From Glycomyces algeriensis (GTDB taxonomy: Bacteria; Actinomycetota; Actinomycetes; Mycobacteriales; Micromonosporaceae): a stretch of DNA of 54,298 nucleotides. Every line of letters begins with the position of its first letter. Within the stretch, counting starts at the first letter, position 1. Made by a program: the position numbers and the translations under genes. The DNA lies in the NCBI RefSeq assembly GCF_027622855.1, contig NZ_JAPZVR010000012.1:11303-65600 (forward strand), given 5' to 3'. The notes beneath the pieces were generated by a model, which made no database searches, had not been told where the DNA came from, and saw nothing but the letters and a program-made list of their open reading frames with translations. Shown here piece by piece: positions 19,906-28,292 of this stretch.

Positions 19906-22224
19906 GTGGGTTTCGAGCGCCTCGTGTACACCGACTGCCTGCCCGGAGAGAGCCTCTCCGGGCAGGCCGGGCTCGGCTTCCGGGCCGCCTCCCCGGGCGC
20001 CGACGGCGTCGTCCAGGACACCGCGTCCCGCCAGCTCCTGTACGAGGCCCCCGAGGAGTGGATGCGCCGCGAGCGGCCCGTCGAGGACTACCCGCCGATG
20101 CTCGCCCACCTGCACCGCGGCGACTGGTACTGCACGGCCCTCGGCGCCTACCTCGGCCGGGAGCGCAAAGGCAACCGCCAAGGCAACCACCTCACCGAGA
20201 TCATCTGCACCCGAGACGGATCCGACTACCGTGGCCTGCGGCCCGCGCAGCTCGCGGCCGCGGACTTCTGGCTCCGCGCCGACCCCGGCCGCACCGACCT
20301 CGACACGGTGGCGGACGACTGGGATTTCGGCGACCGCACCGCCGACGCCGCTTTCGCCGCGGTCATGGCCGCTCCGAAATGGCGCGACCGACTCGCCGTC
20401 GCGCTCACCGTCCTCGGCGACCCCGCCTTCGAGGGCCGGCTCATCCTCGTCAGCGAAGACCTCGAAGAGGTCCTGAACTGGATCACCACCGCCACCCTCC
20501 TCCTGCCCCGGCGCCTCGCGCAGCGCATCGGCTTCAAGGCCTTCACCACCCGCCCCTACTTCGGCGACTTCGCGGCCATCGCCATCCGCCCCCAGACCGC
20601 CGCCGGGCTCCAGCTCTCCGGCTCGGCCGTCATCGACCTCACCGGTGGCGGCGACCAGGGGCCCGAACCAGGTCCCATCGAGCAGACCTGGCTCGCCCAG
20701 CTGGGCCTCGTCGACCACCTCGACCTCACCGACGCGGTCGAACTCGCCGACGACTCCGGTCTCACCCCCGCCGCCGCGCAGGACCTCGCCCTCGCCGTGT
20801 TCGCCGGCCGAGCCCTCTCCTTGACCCATGCCAGCGCCGTCGCGTCCTGGCTCGCCCGCTGCCCGCCCGAACGCCACCGCGCCTACGCCACCCCCGCCAT
20901 CACCGCCGTCCTCGACCTGCCCGACCGGCCCCGCCCGCTCCTGCTCGAACTCGACCGGCTTGCCACGAGCGGACGCCCGACCCCCGGCACCGCCGCGATC
21001 CGACTCGACCTCATCGCGGAGGAACTGCGGTCCGCCCAGGGCGGCAGGCCGATCGCGACCGCGCCGATCGAACCCCTCGGCCGCGGCCTGTGGGACCTCG
21101 ACGCCGACCGCGCCGCTTCGGCGCTGCTCCTCGACATGCTGCGCACCGGCCGGTCCGAGGCCCTCGACGCCGTGCTCAGCGTCGCCGACCGCTTCGCCCT
21201 CGCCAGAGTCGACCTCCACCAGGAGACACCCGACGCGGTCGAGCGGTACCTCGCCGCCTGGGAGGCCCGCCCGAGCCTGTCCCCGAGCAGCTCCTACCGG
21301 TACGAACTGCACGAAGCACTCCTGCGCCGCCTCGACCGCCGCTGCGCGGGCGACCCGGCCGCGCTCGCCCGAACCGCCGAGACCTGGTTCACTCAGCTGC
21401 TGACCTGGTTCGACCCCTCGCCCCTCGGCAGCCCCGTCTACCGCGCCTGCCTCGCCGAAGCGGGCGCGAGAGCGAACGACGATGGCCTGGAGCAGGGTCT
21501 GTTCCAGCAGATCAGGTCGGTGCGACCGGACGATCTGACCGCCGCCGCGTCCGCGCTCTTCGAACGGAGGGCGCGGATCCGACCACAGCTGATACGGCGG
21601 CTCTTGGACGCAGGGCCGTCGTCGCCGTTCGGCCCGGTCCTGATGGGACGGCTGCTCGACCCCGGGATCGTCGAAGTCGGCGACGCCGTGCTGGCATTGG
21701 AGAACCTGCGGATCACCGTCGAACGCGGGCTCTGCGACCCCAGCTCCGAGACCGGGCGCGCGGCCGCGGCGGCGGATCCCGATTCCGGCCGCCCCCTGGA
21801 GCAGGCCGACGTGGTCGCCCTGGCCCGGCACGCGCCCTGGATCCTCGACCGCATCACCGGCCGGGTGGTCGATGCGTTCCTGGACATGGAGGGCACCGCA
21901 TCGGCGGTCGCGGCGCTGAACAAGTGCGGCCCCGATCTGCGCGCTGACGTCGAGGAGGCGATCCGGGACCGGCTCAAGCGCTCCACCTGGACGCCCGCGC
22001 AGTTCGCCCTCGGCATCGCCCTGTACCGGCGCAAAGCCCCTCCGCTGCGCCGCTCGATCGCCTCCTACATCAGGGACGAGGCCAAGTACCTGTCCGTCGC
22101 GGGGACCGAGGGGGTGATCGCGAACCTCGGCAACAACTCCACTTGGCGCGGGACCCTTCGCCTGGTCCTCGCCGAGGCCAAGAACGACAAGGCGCTCGCC
22201 GTCCTGACCCGGGGAGGCAGCTGA
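19906..22224 (+). CDS. GTPase-associated protein 1 (GAP1)
   Basis: This 772-residue protein begins with the GAP1 N-terminal type-2 pattern: FERLVYTDCLPGESLSGQAG and FRAASPGADGVVQD, followed by LTEIICTRDG. The middle is alpha/beta (LLLPRRLAQRIGFKAFTTRP). The last ~350 residues are a helical repeat-like scaffold (LLDMLRTGRSEALDAVLSVA, RIRPQLIRRLLDAG). There is no membrane segment. GAP1 proteins co-occur with TRAFAC GTPases in predicted NTP-dependent conflict or signalling systems; their biochemical role is not established. The GTG start at 19906 has AAGGA upstream and follows the GTPase stop by three bases. It overlaps the next gene by TGATG. Confidence 0.85.
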   Translation: MGFERLVYTDCLPGESLSGQAGLGFRAASPGADGVVQDTASRQLLYEAPEEWMRRERPVEDYPPMLAHLHRGDWYCTALGAYLGRERKGNRQGNHLTEIICTRDGSDYRGLRPAQLAAADFWLRADPGRTDLDTVADDWDFGDRTADAAFAAVMAAPKWRDRLAVALTVLGDPAFEGRLILVSEDLEEVLNWITTATLLLPRRLAQRIGFKAFTTRPYFGDFAAIAIRPQTAAGLQLSGSAVIDLTGGGDQGPEPGPIEQTWLAQLGLVDHLDLTDAVELADDSGLTPAAAQDLALAVFAGRALSLTHASAVASWLARCPPERHRAYATPAITAVLDLPDRPRPLLLELDRLATSGRPTPGTAAIRLDLIAEELRSAQGGRPIATAPIEPLGRGLWDLDADRAASALLLDMLRTGRSEALDAVLSVADRFALARVDLHQETPDAVERYLAAWEARPSLSPSSSYRYELHEALLRRLDRRCAGDPAALARTAETWFTQLLTWFDPSPLGSPVYRACLAEAGARANDDGLEQGLFQQIRSVRPDDLTAAASALFERRARIRPQLIRRLLDAGPSSPFGPVLMGRLLDPGIVEVGDAVLALENLRITVERGLCDPSSETGRAAAAADPDSGRPLEQADVVALARHAPWILDRITGRVVDAFLDMEGTASAVAALNKCGPDLRADVEEAIRDRLKRSTWTPAQFALGIALYRRKAPPLRRSIASYIRDEAKYLSVAGTEGVIANLGNNSTWRGTLRLVLAEAKNDKALAVLTRGGS

Positions 22225-23579
22225 TGCCGTTCCTGTTCCTGATCGTCGCCCTCGCCCTCGCCCCCACCGCCATCGCGCTCGTCCTGCTCAACCTGGTCGA
22301 CCTCGGGCCCTTCTACGCCTTTGACGCCGCCGTCGGCGGCCTCGCCGGAGCAGGCGCCTGGGTCGCCGCGTCGATCCGCTGGGCCGCGCATGACCTGGTC
22401 GAGGCCGAACCGGACCCGGCGAGCGCGACCCGTCGCCGCTACCGGATCATCCAGCCGTACCCGCGCGGTCGCGTGTTCGCCGACATCCGCGGCCACTGGC
22501 GCGCGGTGCTGCACACCGGAAGGCGGCTACTGGGATGGACCACCTGGCTCGGACCGCTCGTGTGGGTCGCCCTCTGGCCCGGCTTCGCCATCCTCCTGAT
22601 GTGGTGGCTCGCCGCGGCTGCGGCACTCGCGGCGCTCGCAACGGCCTTCACCGCGGTCGCGCTCGCGGTCACCGGAGCATGGCGTCTCCTGTGGATGGCC
22701 GTGACGCCGCTGCTGCGCCTGGCCCACCGCAGGCACCGCCACCGCACCGGCGGTGTGGTGTGCACGAACGGGAAGTGCCTGCGCGCAGGCCCACGCCCGG
22801 CCTACGACTGCGGCCGCGACTGCGACGCCCGGCTCGACCGATACCCGTCCGCAGCCGGTGTGCTGTGGACGAGGGACCGCCACGGGCACCGCCGTTCGAC
22901 CCTGCCGTTCCTGGGCCGCGCAGCTCCCGCCTATTGCCCATACTGCGGACGCGCCCTAGGCAAGGGCGCCGACCGCGACGCGCACCGCCAAATCCTTGTC
23001 ACCGGCGCGTCAGAGGAGGGCGGCACCGCATTCGTCACCCGCGGGCTCCGCCAGCTCCTCGAATCGAGCGCTGACGGCCCGAAACCGCTCGCCGCGGCCT
23101 TGGGCCGGGCCGCCACGCCGCTCGTACCCGGTGGCCCGCGCCCCGATACCGTTGCAATACGTCTCCATCGCATGGCCGGCACTCCGATCCGACTGCATTG
23201 CAAGGTGGCCGCAGCCGAATACCTTGACACTGTCGAAGCGAGCCGCGACCTCCCCGCCTTCGACGAATGCCATGCGGCCGCATTCGTCATTCAAGTCGAG
23301 CAGGGACGCGTCGTCGAACCCGACCGAGTGCGGCAGCGCTTCAACGTGCTGCGGCAGCGCCTGCCGCTCAACCGCGACGATCCACGCCGGGTGAAGATCG
23401 CCCTCGTGCTCTCCGGCGCCGCGGCGGACCCCGAAGCACTGTCCGATCTCGACCCGCTGCGGTCCGCGCTGGCCGCGGAGTCCATCAGGCACAGGTGGTT
23501 CAGCGACGACCGGGAGGCTTGGCGCTGGCTGCTGTCGGGTTCGCCTCGGCGCGTGGAGATCGCAGACCGGCGTACCTGA
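22224..23579 (+). CDS. Membrane-anchored zinc-ribbon protein with degenerate GTPase domain
   Basis: This 451-residue protein has hydrophobic segments at about residues 3-25, 35-50 and 105-165, then a cysteine cluster (C180, C185, C196, C200 and CPYC at 238-241) that probably binds zinc. After it the layout of the operon's GTPase recurs in broken form: ILVTGASEEGGTAF (P-loop position 261-268) has Gly instead of the catalytic Lys, HAAAFVIQVEQGRVV aligns with the DAVLVLLDP strand, and no switch-II DxxG or NKxD is visible. I infer a membrane-bound pseudo-GTPase partner. Its ATG overlaps the GAP1 stop and has GGGGAGG upstream, so it is translated from the same mRNA. Confidence 0.75.
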   Translation: MPFLFLIVALALAPTAIALVLLNLVDLGPFYAFDAAVGGLAGAGAWVAASIRWAAHDLVEAEPDPASATRRRYRIIQPYPRGRVFADIRGHWRAVLHTGRRLLGWTTWLGPLVWVALWPGFAILLMWWLAAAAALAALATAFTAVALAVTGAWRLLWMAVTPLLRLAHRRHRHRTGGVVCTNGKCLRAGPRPAYDCGRDCDARLDRYPSAAGVLWTRDRHGHRRSTLPFLGRAAPAYCPYCGRALGKGADRDAHRQILVTGASEEGGTAFVTRGLRQLLESSADGPKPLAAALGRAATPLVPGGPRPDTVAIRLHRMAGTPIRLHCKVAAAEYLDTVEASRDLPAFDECHAAAFVIQVEQGRVVEPDRVRQRFNVLRQRLPLNRDDPRRVKIALVLSGAAADPEALSDLDPLRSALAAESIRHRWFSDDREAWRWLLSGSPRRVEIADRRT

Positions 23580-23695
23580 CGAGGCCGGCGAGATTCCGAT
23601 CAGTCATGGGCGACCGCTGGCATGGGGAACGATCACTCCGTACGATGAGGTTCCTGAGACCGTCACGCCCAGCTTGTCATTGATCGGAGAACGCC

Positions 23696-24397
23696 ATGGC
23701 ATACCCGCCGGCGCCGCAGTACCCGCAGTCGCCTCCGCCGCAGCCGAGGACCCGGCCGGGGTCGGTCACGGCGGTGGTGTGGACCCAGATCCTCACGGCC
23801 GCACTCCTCGTGATCAGCGGCATCGCCCTCTTCGCGACGATGTCCTCGGTCGAGGACACCGTCACCGAGCAACTGCTCAGCGACCCCGAGCTGGCCGAGT
23901 CGGGGCTCACCGTTGAAAACATCAGCCAGCTCATGACCTTCACGTTCGCGCTGATCGCCGGCGTCTACGTGGTCATGGCGATCTTCTACGTGGTCCTGGC
24001 GCTGCTGGTGAACAAGGGCAAGCGCCCCGCCCGCATCCTCAGCTGGATCCTCTCCGGCATCGGCCTGCTGTGCTGCGGCATCGGGGGCATCGTCGGCCAG
24101 CTCGGCTCGATGACCACGAACGTCAACGGCCAGGAGTACCAGGACGAGGCGACGCAGGCGATCGAGGACGCGACGCCGTCCTGGGTCAACATCGTCGACT
24201 GGCTGACGCTCATCGTGCTGATCGTCGGCTCGCTGCTGATCATCATCCTGCTCGCGGTCCCGGCCTCGAACGAGTTCTTCCGCAAGGACGAGGCCCCGAT
24301 GGGCCCGTACCCGGGCCAGCCGCCGTACGGCCAGCCCGGCCCGGGCCAGCCCGGTCCCGGCCAGCCCCCGTACGGCCAGGGCCCGCCCGCGCCGTAA
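23696..24397 (+). CDS. Four-helix membrane protein with Pro/Gly-rich tails
   Basis: The 233-residue product has a proline-rich cytosolic N-terminus (PPAPQYPQSPPPQPRTRPGS) and membrane segments at about residues 22-48, 80-105, 112-132 and 165-190. Its C-terminus is (P)YGQPGPGQPG-type low complexity. The short extracytoplasmic loop SSVEDTVTEQLLSDPELAES is acidic. It resembles DUF4064-like actinobacterial membrane proteins, and the same layout recurs at 39-41 kb. GGAGA precedes the ATG by six bases. Function unknown. Confidence 0.75.
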   Translation: MAYPPAPQYPQSPPPQPRTRPGSVTAVVWTQILTAALLVISGIALFATMSSVEDTVTEQLLSDPELAESGLTVENISQLMTFTFALIAGVYVVMAIFYVVLALLVNKGKRPARILSWILSGIGLLCCGIGGIVGQLGSMTTNVNGQEYQDEATQAIEDATPSWVNIVDWLTLIVLIVGSLLIIILLAVPASNEFFRKDEAPMGPYPGQPPYGQPGPGQPGPGQPPYGQGPPAP

Positions 24398-24412
24398 ACG
24401 GATATTGCAACG

Positions 24413-24436
24413 GCCCCATCGCATTCGCGGTGGGGC
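24413..24436. terminator. Hairpin terminator between convergent genes
   Basis: Arms GCCCCATCGC and GCGGTGGGGC (one G-T pair) flank the loop ATTC, 15 bases after the stop of the membrane protein gene and 13 bases before the end of the convergent epimerase gene. Confidence 0.7.
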
Positions 24437-24449
24437 TGTCGCCGTGTGA

Positions 24450-25556
24450 TCAGCCTTCGTATTTGAGGTTGCCCGCCTCGGGCACGGTGAAGCGGCGCTC
24501 GACGGTGTACGCGGGGACGCGGTCCGGGTCGCCGTGCCAGGCGGCGAGCACGGCGCTCTCCTTCTCCCTGGTGAGCCCGGCCTTCAGCCGGGGCGCGGCG
24601 GCGTTCGCGTCCCACCAGCGGTCCACGGTGACGTCGAGGGGCGAGGCCCGGAAGCCCGCTGCCACCGCGGGCCCGCCGGGGCGGCCCTGCATGCCGTCGT
24701 AGTCGGGCGAGGGCAGCCACATGCCCAGCGAGTCGGGCCCGGCCCACGGGTTGACGCCGTGCTCGGCCAGGAACTCCTGCGGCACCCACGTCAGGTTCGG
24801 GCGCTCGGTGAGGACGCCGCGTTTGATGAGGGCGTCGGCGATCCCGTCGAGGAAGGGCCCGAAGGGGACCGGTTCGCCGATGGCGTCGATCGTGCCGGTG
24901 ACGGCCGCGTCGGCACGGTCGGGATTGGCACTGTCGAGATTGGCACAGTCGAGCAGCCAGGCCGCGTAGTCCTCGACGTCGATCCACTGGACCCGCCGGT
25001 CGGGCGTGCCGGGGGCGAGGATTTCGCCGCCCTCGGCGAACCGCAGCGGCCAGTACCCGAGGCGGTCGTTGCGGTCCCCGGGCCCGACGATGAGGCCCGG
25101 CCTGGTGATGAGGGCCCTGTCGCCCATGCGTTCCCGCACGAGGGTCTCGCAGGCGACCTTGCTGGCGCCGTAGGTCGCCCAGTCGGCGTCGGTCGAGTCG
25201 GGCGCGGTCGGCTCGTGGAGCTCGTCGCTCACGATGTCGTTGCGCGCGTAGACCGAGATCGTGGAGACGAGCGACCAGTGGCCGACGCTGTCGGCGAGCG
25301 CGTCGAGGACCGGGCCGATGTGGCCGGGCACGCGCGCGACGTCGAAGACCGCGTCGAACTCCTTGCCGCGCAAGGCATCGAGGCCCTCCCCGGTGGAGCG
25401 GTCGAGCCTGGTGAACGCGGTGCCTTCGGGCGGTTCGCCGGTGGTGCCGCGGGAGGCGATGGTGACGCGGTGCCCGCGCGCGACGGCTTGCTTCGCGATC
25501 GCCTCGGACAGGAACACGGTCCCGCCGAGGACGAGGACGTTCTTCTCGGTGCTCAT
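24450..25556 (-). CDS. NAD-dependent epimerase/reductase (atypical SDR)
   Basis: The 368-residue protein starts with a Rossmann NAD(P) motif VLVLGGTVFLSEAIAKQAVA, where the usual Gly-x-x-Gly pattern is GGTVFL as in atypical/extended SDRs. STISVYARND precedes the active-site-like ATYGASKVACETLV (YxxxK). The following ITRPGLIVGPGDRNDRLGYW and VQWIDVEDYAAWLLD are typical of this epimerase group. The C-terminal 100 residues form the variable substrate lid. The ATG at 25556 has AGGTG almost adjacent. The substrate is unknown. Confidence 0.85.
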   Translation of the reverse strand: MSTEKNVLVLGGTVFLSEAIAKQAVARGHRVTIASRGTTGEPPEGTAFTRLDRSTGEGLDALRGKEFDAVFDVARVPGHIGPVLDALADSVGHWSLVSTISVYARNDIVSDELHEPTAPDSTDADWATYGASKVACETLVRERMGDRALITRPGLIVGPGDRNDRLGYWPLRFAEGGEILAPGTPDRRVQWIDVEDYAAWLLDCANLDSANPDRADAAVTGTIDAIGEPVPFGPFLDGIADALIKRGVLTERPNLTWVPQEFLAEHGVNPWAGPDSLGMWLPSPDYDGMQGRPGGPAVAAGFRASPLDVTVDRWWDANAAAPRLKAGLTREKESAVLAAWHGDPDRVPAYTVERRFTVPEAGNLKYEG

Positions 25557-25689
25557 CACCTGAGCATGGCCCCTGACCGGGCGGCGGGCAAGGGGCGTTC
25601 GCCCTGAGCGGATCGGGTGCGGCGACGCGGGCGGGCCCGGGCGTCGCACCCGCGGAATATGCTGGGAGGCAGGCGGAGAGGGGGATGCC

Positions 25690-26073
25690 ATGACCGACGA
25701 CCTGACGGATGAAGACGGGATGTTCGGCGACGGCTTCTTCTCGTCCCTGGCGGCGAACCCGGACGACCCGGCGTCGGCATACGAGCCCGGCATCGGCCTT
25801 GACGCGGGGGAGGACGAGTTCCTCTACGAGTCCGAGGGCGACGGCAGCTTCGAGACGGAAGGGGAGGACTTCGGCGACGAGGACCTCGACGGCGGATTCG
25901 AGGCCGAATTCGACAGCGCTTTCGATTATGGCTCCTACAGCGTCGACTACGGCGACGACTTCGATCCCGGTGCCGATGCGGAGATCGACATCGAGCCCGA
26001 CTACGACCCCGACGGCGACCTCGACAACGAGGGCGATGGCGAGTTCGGCTCCGAGTTCGGCCGCGGTTTCTGA
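25690..26073 (+). CDS. Small strongly acidic protein
   Basis: The 127-residue product is dominated by Asp, Glu, Gly and Phe (DFGDEDLDGGFEAEFDSAFD), with only one or two basic residues and no recognisable domain; it is probably disordered. Support for a real gene is a purine-rich GGAGAGGGGG upstream of the ATG and its isolated position between two other genes. It might be a low-complexity artefact of GC-rich DNA, but the biased composition with aromatic spacers looks selected. Confidence 0.5.
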   Translation: MTDDLTDEDGMFGDGFFSSLAANPDDPASAYEPGIGLDAGEDEFLYESEGDGSFETEGEDFGDEDLDGGFEAEFDSAFDYGSYSVDYGDDFDPGADAEIDIEPDYDPDGDLDNEGDGEFGSEFGRGF

Positions 26074-26114
26074 CCCGGTCTCCGAGGTCCTCCCCGCCGA
26101 TAGATCCCTTTCGT

Positions 26115-26120
26115 TAGGCT
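26115..26120 (+). promoter_or_regulatory. -10 box of leaderless promoter for endonuclease V
   Basis: TAGGCT lies six bases before the GTG at 26127, and no Shine-Dalgarno sequence is present. Confidence 0.5.
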
Positions 26121-26126
26121 TCGGGC

Positions 26127-26813
26127 GTGAGCGATCAATCTCGAGCCGCCTATGCCCGCCTCCCGCGTGACGAGGCCGAAGCGGTCGCCATGCAGACCGA
26201 ACTCGCCGGATGCGTGGTCGTCGCTGACGACGACAATCCAATAGAGACGATCGCCGGTCTCGACATCGCCTACGACAAGGACAGCGACACCGCGATAGCG
26301 ACCGCCGTCGTCCTGCGCCGCGGCGACCTCGAAGTGCTCGACGAGTCGATCGTGCACGGCACCTCCGACTTCCCGTACGTGCCCGGCCTCCTCGCCTTCC
26401 GTGAACTTCCCTTGCTGCTCAAAGCGATCGAAGCGCTCTCGGTGACCCCCGACCTCTACGTGTGCGACGGCTACGGGCTCACCCACCCGCGCCGGTTCGG
26501 CCTCGCCTGCCACCTCGGCGTCGTCCTCGACGCGCCCGCGATCGGCGTCGCCAAGAACCCGCCGCACCTGCCGTGGGACGCCCCCGGGCCCGAGCGCGGC
26601 GCGTGGACCGCGATCACCGCGAGCGGCGAGACCGTCGGCTGCTCCCTGCGCACCCAGGACGGCGTCAAGCCCGTCTTCGTCTCGGTCGGCCACCGCCGCA
26701 CGCTCACGTCCGCCCGCGAGCTCGTGCTCGAACTCGCCCCGGCCTACCGGCTCCCCGAGCCGATCCGCGCCGCGGACCAGTTGGGCCGCAGGCGACTCGC
26801 CGCGACCGAATGA
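26127..26813 (+). CDS. nfi: Endonuclease V (deoxyinosine 3' endonuclease)
   Basis: This enzyme nicks DNA one base 3' to deoxyinosine and starts repair of deaminated adenine. The 228-residue protein carries the family motifs IAGLDIAYDKD (metal Asp), DFPYVPGLLAFRELP (substrate-strand separation PYVPG-like wedge), YVCDGYGLTHPRRFGLACHL (metal Asp) and KPVFVSVGHRRTL. Length is normal. The GTG start is fixed by the -10 box six bases upstream. It stands alone, between the acidic protein and a small membrane protein. Confidence 0.93.
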   Translation: MSDQSRAAYARLPRDEAEAVAMQTELAGCVVVADDDNPIETIAGLDIAYDKDSDTAIATAVVLRRGDLEVLDESIVHGTSDFPYVPGLLAFRELPLLLKAIEALSVTPDLYVCDGYGLTHPRRFGLACHLGVVLDAPAIGVAKNPPHLPWDAPGPERGAWTAITASGETVGCSLRTQDGVKPVFVSVGHRRTLTSARELVLELAPAYRLPEPIRAADQLGRRRLAATE

Positions 26814-26882
26814 CCACGCGGTAGGGCCGTCCTTACCCTGCACCGGGGCGCTCGCAGGATGGATCGCGGCCCGCGCCGCCAA

Positions 26883-26888
26883 TAGCGT
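26883..26888 (+). promoter_or_regulatory. -10 box of leaderless promoter
   Basis: TAGCGT lies seven bases before the ATG at 26896, without a Shine-Dalgarno sequence. Confidence 0.45.
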
Positions 26889-26895
26889 GGACCGC

Positions 26896-27345
26896 ATGGA
26901 AGCACCCGAAACCGTCAAGCACGCCGCCCTCCTCTGGACCACCGCGATCGCCGCCGGGATCGTCGAGACCGTGCTCGCCGTCAGCGAGATCGCCCGCGAC
27001 TCCGGATTGGACGCAGGCGTCTGGATGAACATCGGCGTCCGCTCGGTGATCTACCTCGGCGCGTTCGTCCTCGTCGCCTTCTTCGCCCGGGGCCGCCGCT
27101 GGGCCCGCGTCAGCCTCGCCCTGCTGCTCTCGGTGGTCGGCCTCGCCGCGATGGTCGTGCCCTCCGCGATGCAGCTCGCCGACGGCGAATCACTCATCGC
27201 GGCAGTCGGCGGCGACGGCGACTTCGCCCTCGCGTTCTTCGTCGTCCGGCTCGCCCACATCGCCGCCGTCCTCCTCGCCACGGGTCTCATGCTCAGCCCG
27301 GCCGCGAACGACTACTTCCGCAAGCCTGCTCTCGCGACCGCCTAG
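26896..27345 (+). CDS. Small four-helix membrane protein
   Basis: This 149-residue protein has four hydrophobic segments (about 10-30, 45-66, 72-92 and 108-130), including VIYLGAFVLVAFFARGRRWA and FVVRLAHIAAVLLATGLML. The C-terminal NDYFRK echoes NEFFRK at the same position of the membrane protein ending at 24397, suggesting a shared family. There is no enzymatic motif. The ATG at 26896 was chosen over a GTG at 26887 because of the -10 placement. Confidence 0.7.
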   Translation: MEAPETVKHAALLWTTAIAAGIVETVLAVSEIARDSGLDAGVWMNIGVRSVIYLGAFVLVAFFARGRRWARVSLALLLSVVGLAAMVVPSAMQLADGESLIAAVGGDGDFALAFFVVRLAHIAAVLLATGLMLSPAANDYFRKPALATA

Positions 27346-27380
27346 GGCCTCTCCCGTGAATGCCGCATAGAACGACAGTG

Positions 27381-27570
27381 CCCCGGCCATCAGGCCGGGG
27401 CACACTTGGTTCCGCTCGGGCGAAGCCATGGTCATCGCGCGCCGACCGCTAGTCCACACTTGGCTCCGCCCGGGCGAAGCCACGGTCATCGCGACCCGGC
27501 CTGATGGCCGGGGCACTCGGCTCCGCTCGGGCGACGGTCATCGCGCCCGACCGCGAGGCCGGGGGGGCAC
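27381..27570. repeat. Three imperfect 54-58 base repeats with two mirrored hairpins
   Basis: Three copies of a unit resembling CACTTGGCTCCGCTCGGGCG followed by AAGCCATGGTCATCGCGC start near 27401, 27455 and 27513. Perfect hairpins flank them: CCCCGGCC-ATCA-GGCCGGGG (27381-27400) and CCCGGCC-TGAT-GGCCGGG (27495-27512), whose loops are complements of each other. The block fills the spacer between two convergent genes and probably ends both transcripts. Confidence 0.8.
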
Positions 27571-27573
27571 CGC

Positions 27574-28215
27574 TCACTTCCCGAGCAGCCAGTCCTTCTC
27601 GGACTGCGACACCTCGGGCACCTCGAGGATCCGCGGGATCAGCTCCCGCTCGCCCATCGCGGCCCTGAACAGGATCGAGACCGTGACGTCGTGGTCGGGA
27701 CGGTGCACCACCTCGAGATCAGCACCCGCCTCCACATGCCCCGGCTCCGCGACCCGCAGGTACGGGCCCGGCCGGGCCTCCTGCGTGAACGTCTTCAACC
27801 AGCCCCGCTCGTCGATCCAGCCCCTGAACGTGCCGCACGGGATGCGCGAGCAGGCCACCTCGAGCACCAGCCCGCCGGGACCGGCCCACCGTTCGCCGAT
27901 GAGCGCCGCGTTCACGTCGTACCCGCTCGTCGTCAGGTTCTCCCCGAACGCGCCCGCGCCGAAATCCCTACCCGTCAACTGATTGAAATGCGCGTAGTCC
28001 TCGAGGCTGTAGACATACACCGCCTGGTCAGTGCCGCCGTGGTTCCGAACGTCGCCCACCCGGTCGCCCGCGAGCCCGACCGAGCCGTCGCCCTTCGGGC
28101 CGGGCGCGGTCACCCGCACCGGGCCCGCCACCGGCTGCTTGTCGATGTAGGTGGCCTCGAGGCCCTTCCACGGGTTCTCGCGCGGCCTGCCCACGTTCAC
28201 GCTCATGATCTTCAC
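27574..28215 (-). CDS. MOSC domain protein
   Basis: The 213-residue protein has MOSC (molybdenum cofactor sulphurase C-terminal) features: VGLAGDRVGDVRNHGGTDQA (the conserved GxxGD..HxGxxxA), VYSLEDYAHFNQ, FGENLTTSGYDVN and the Cys-containing LEVACSRIPCGTFRGW, where a cysteine would carry the metal-sulphur cofactor. Stand-alone MOSC proteins such as YiiM reduce N-hydroxylated compounds with molybdenum cofactor. The GTG at 28215 is preceded by TAGGCT at seven bases, so it is probably leaderless and divergent from recO. Confidence 0.9.
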   Translation of the reverse strand: MKIMSVNVGRPRENPWKGLEATYIDKQPVAGPVRVTAPGPKGDGSVGLAGDRVGDVRNHGGTDQAVYVYSLEDYAHFNQLTGRDFGAGAFGENLTTSGYDVNAALIGERWAGPGGLVLEVACSRIPCGTFRGWIDERGWLKTFTQEARPGPYLRVAEPGHVEAGADLEVVHRPDHDVTVSILFRAAMGERELIPRILEVPEVSQSEKDWLLGK

Positions 28216-28222
28216 GGCCGGG

Positions 28223-28286
28223 AGCCTAACGGCGCCGCGCCCCCGGCCTCAACCGCATTAGCGGTGTCGGACCCTCCGGCTAGGCT
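28223..28286. promoter_or_regulatory. Back-to-back leaderless promoters of MOSC gene and recO
   Basis: TAGGCT occurs on the minus strand at 28228-28223 (seven bases before the MOSC start) and on the plus strand at 28281-28286 (six bases before the recO start). The whole divergent control region is thus only 77 bases between start codons. Confidence 0.55.
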
Positions 28287-28292
28287 TGCTGC

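Noticed and set aside
27381..27570. CRISPR array
   Set aside because: The repeats are imperfect, only three copies, and the intervening parts are not unique spacers; no cas genes are nearby.
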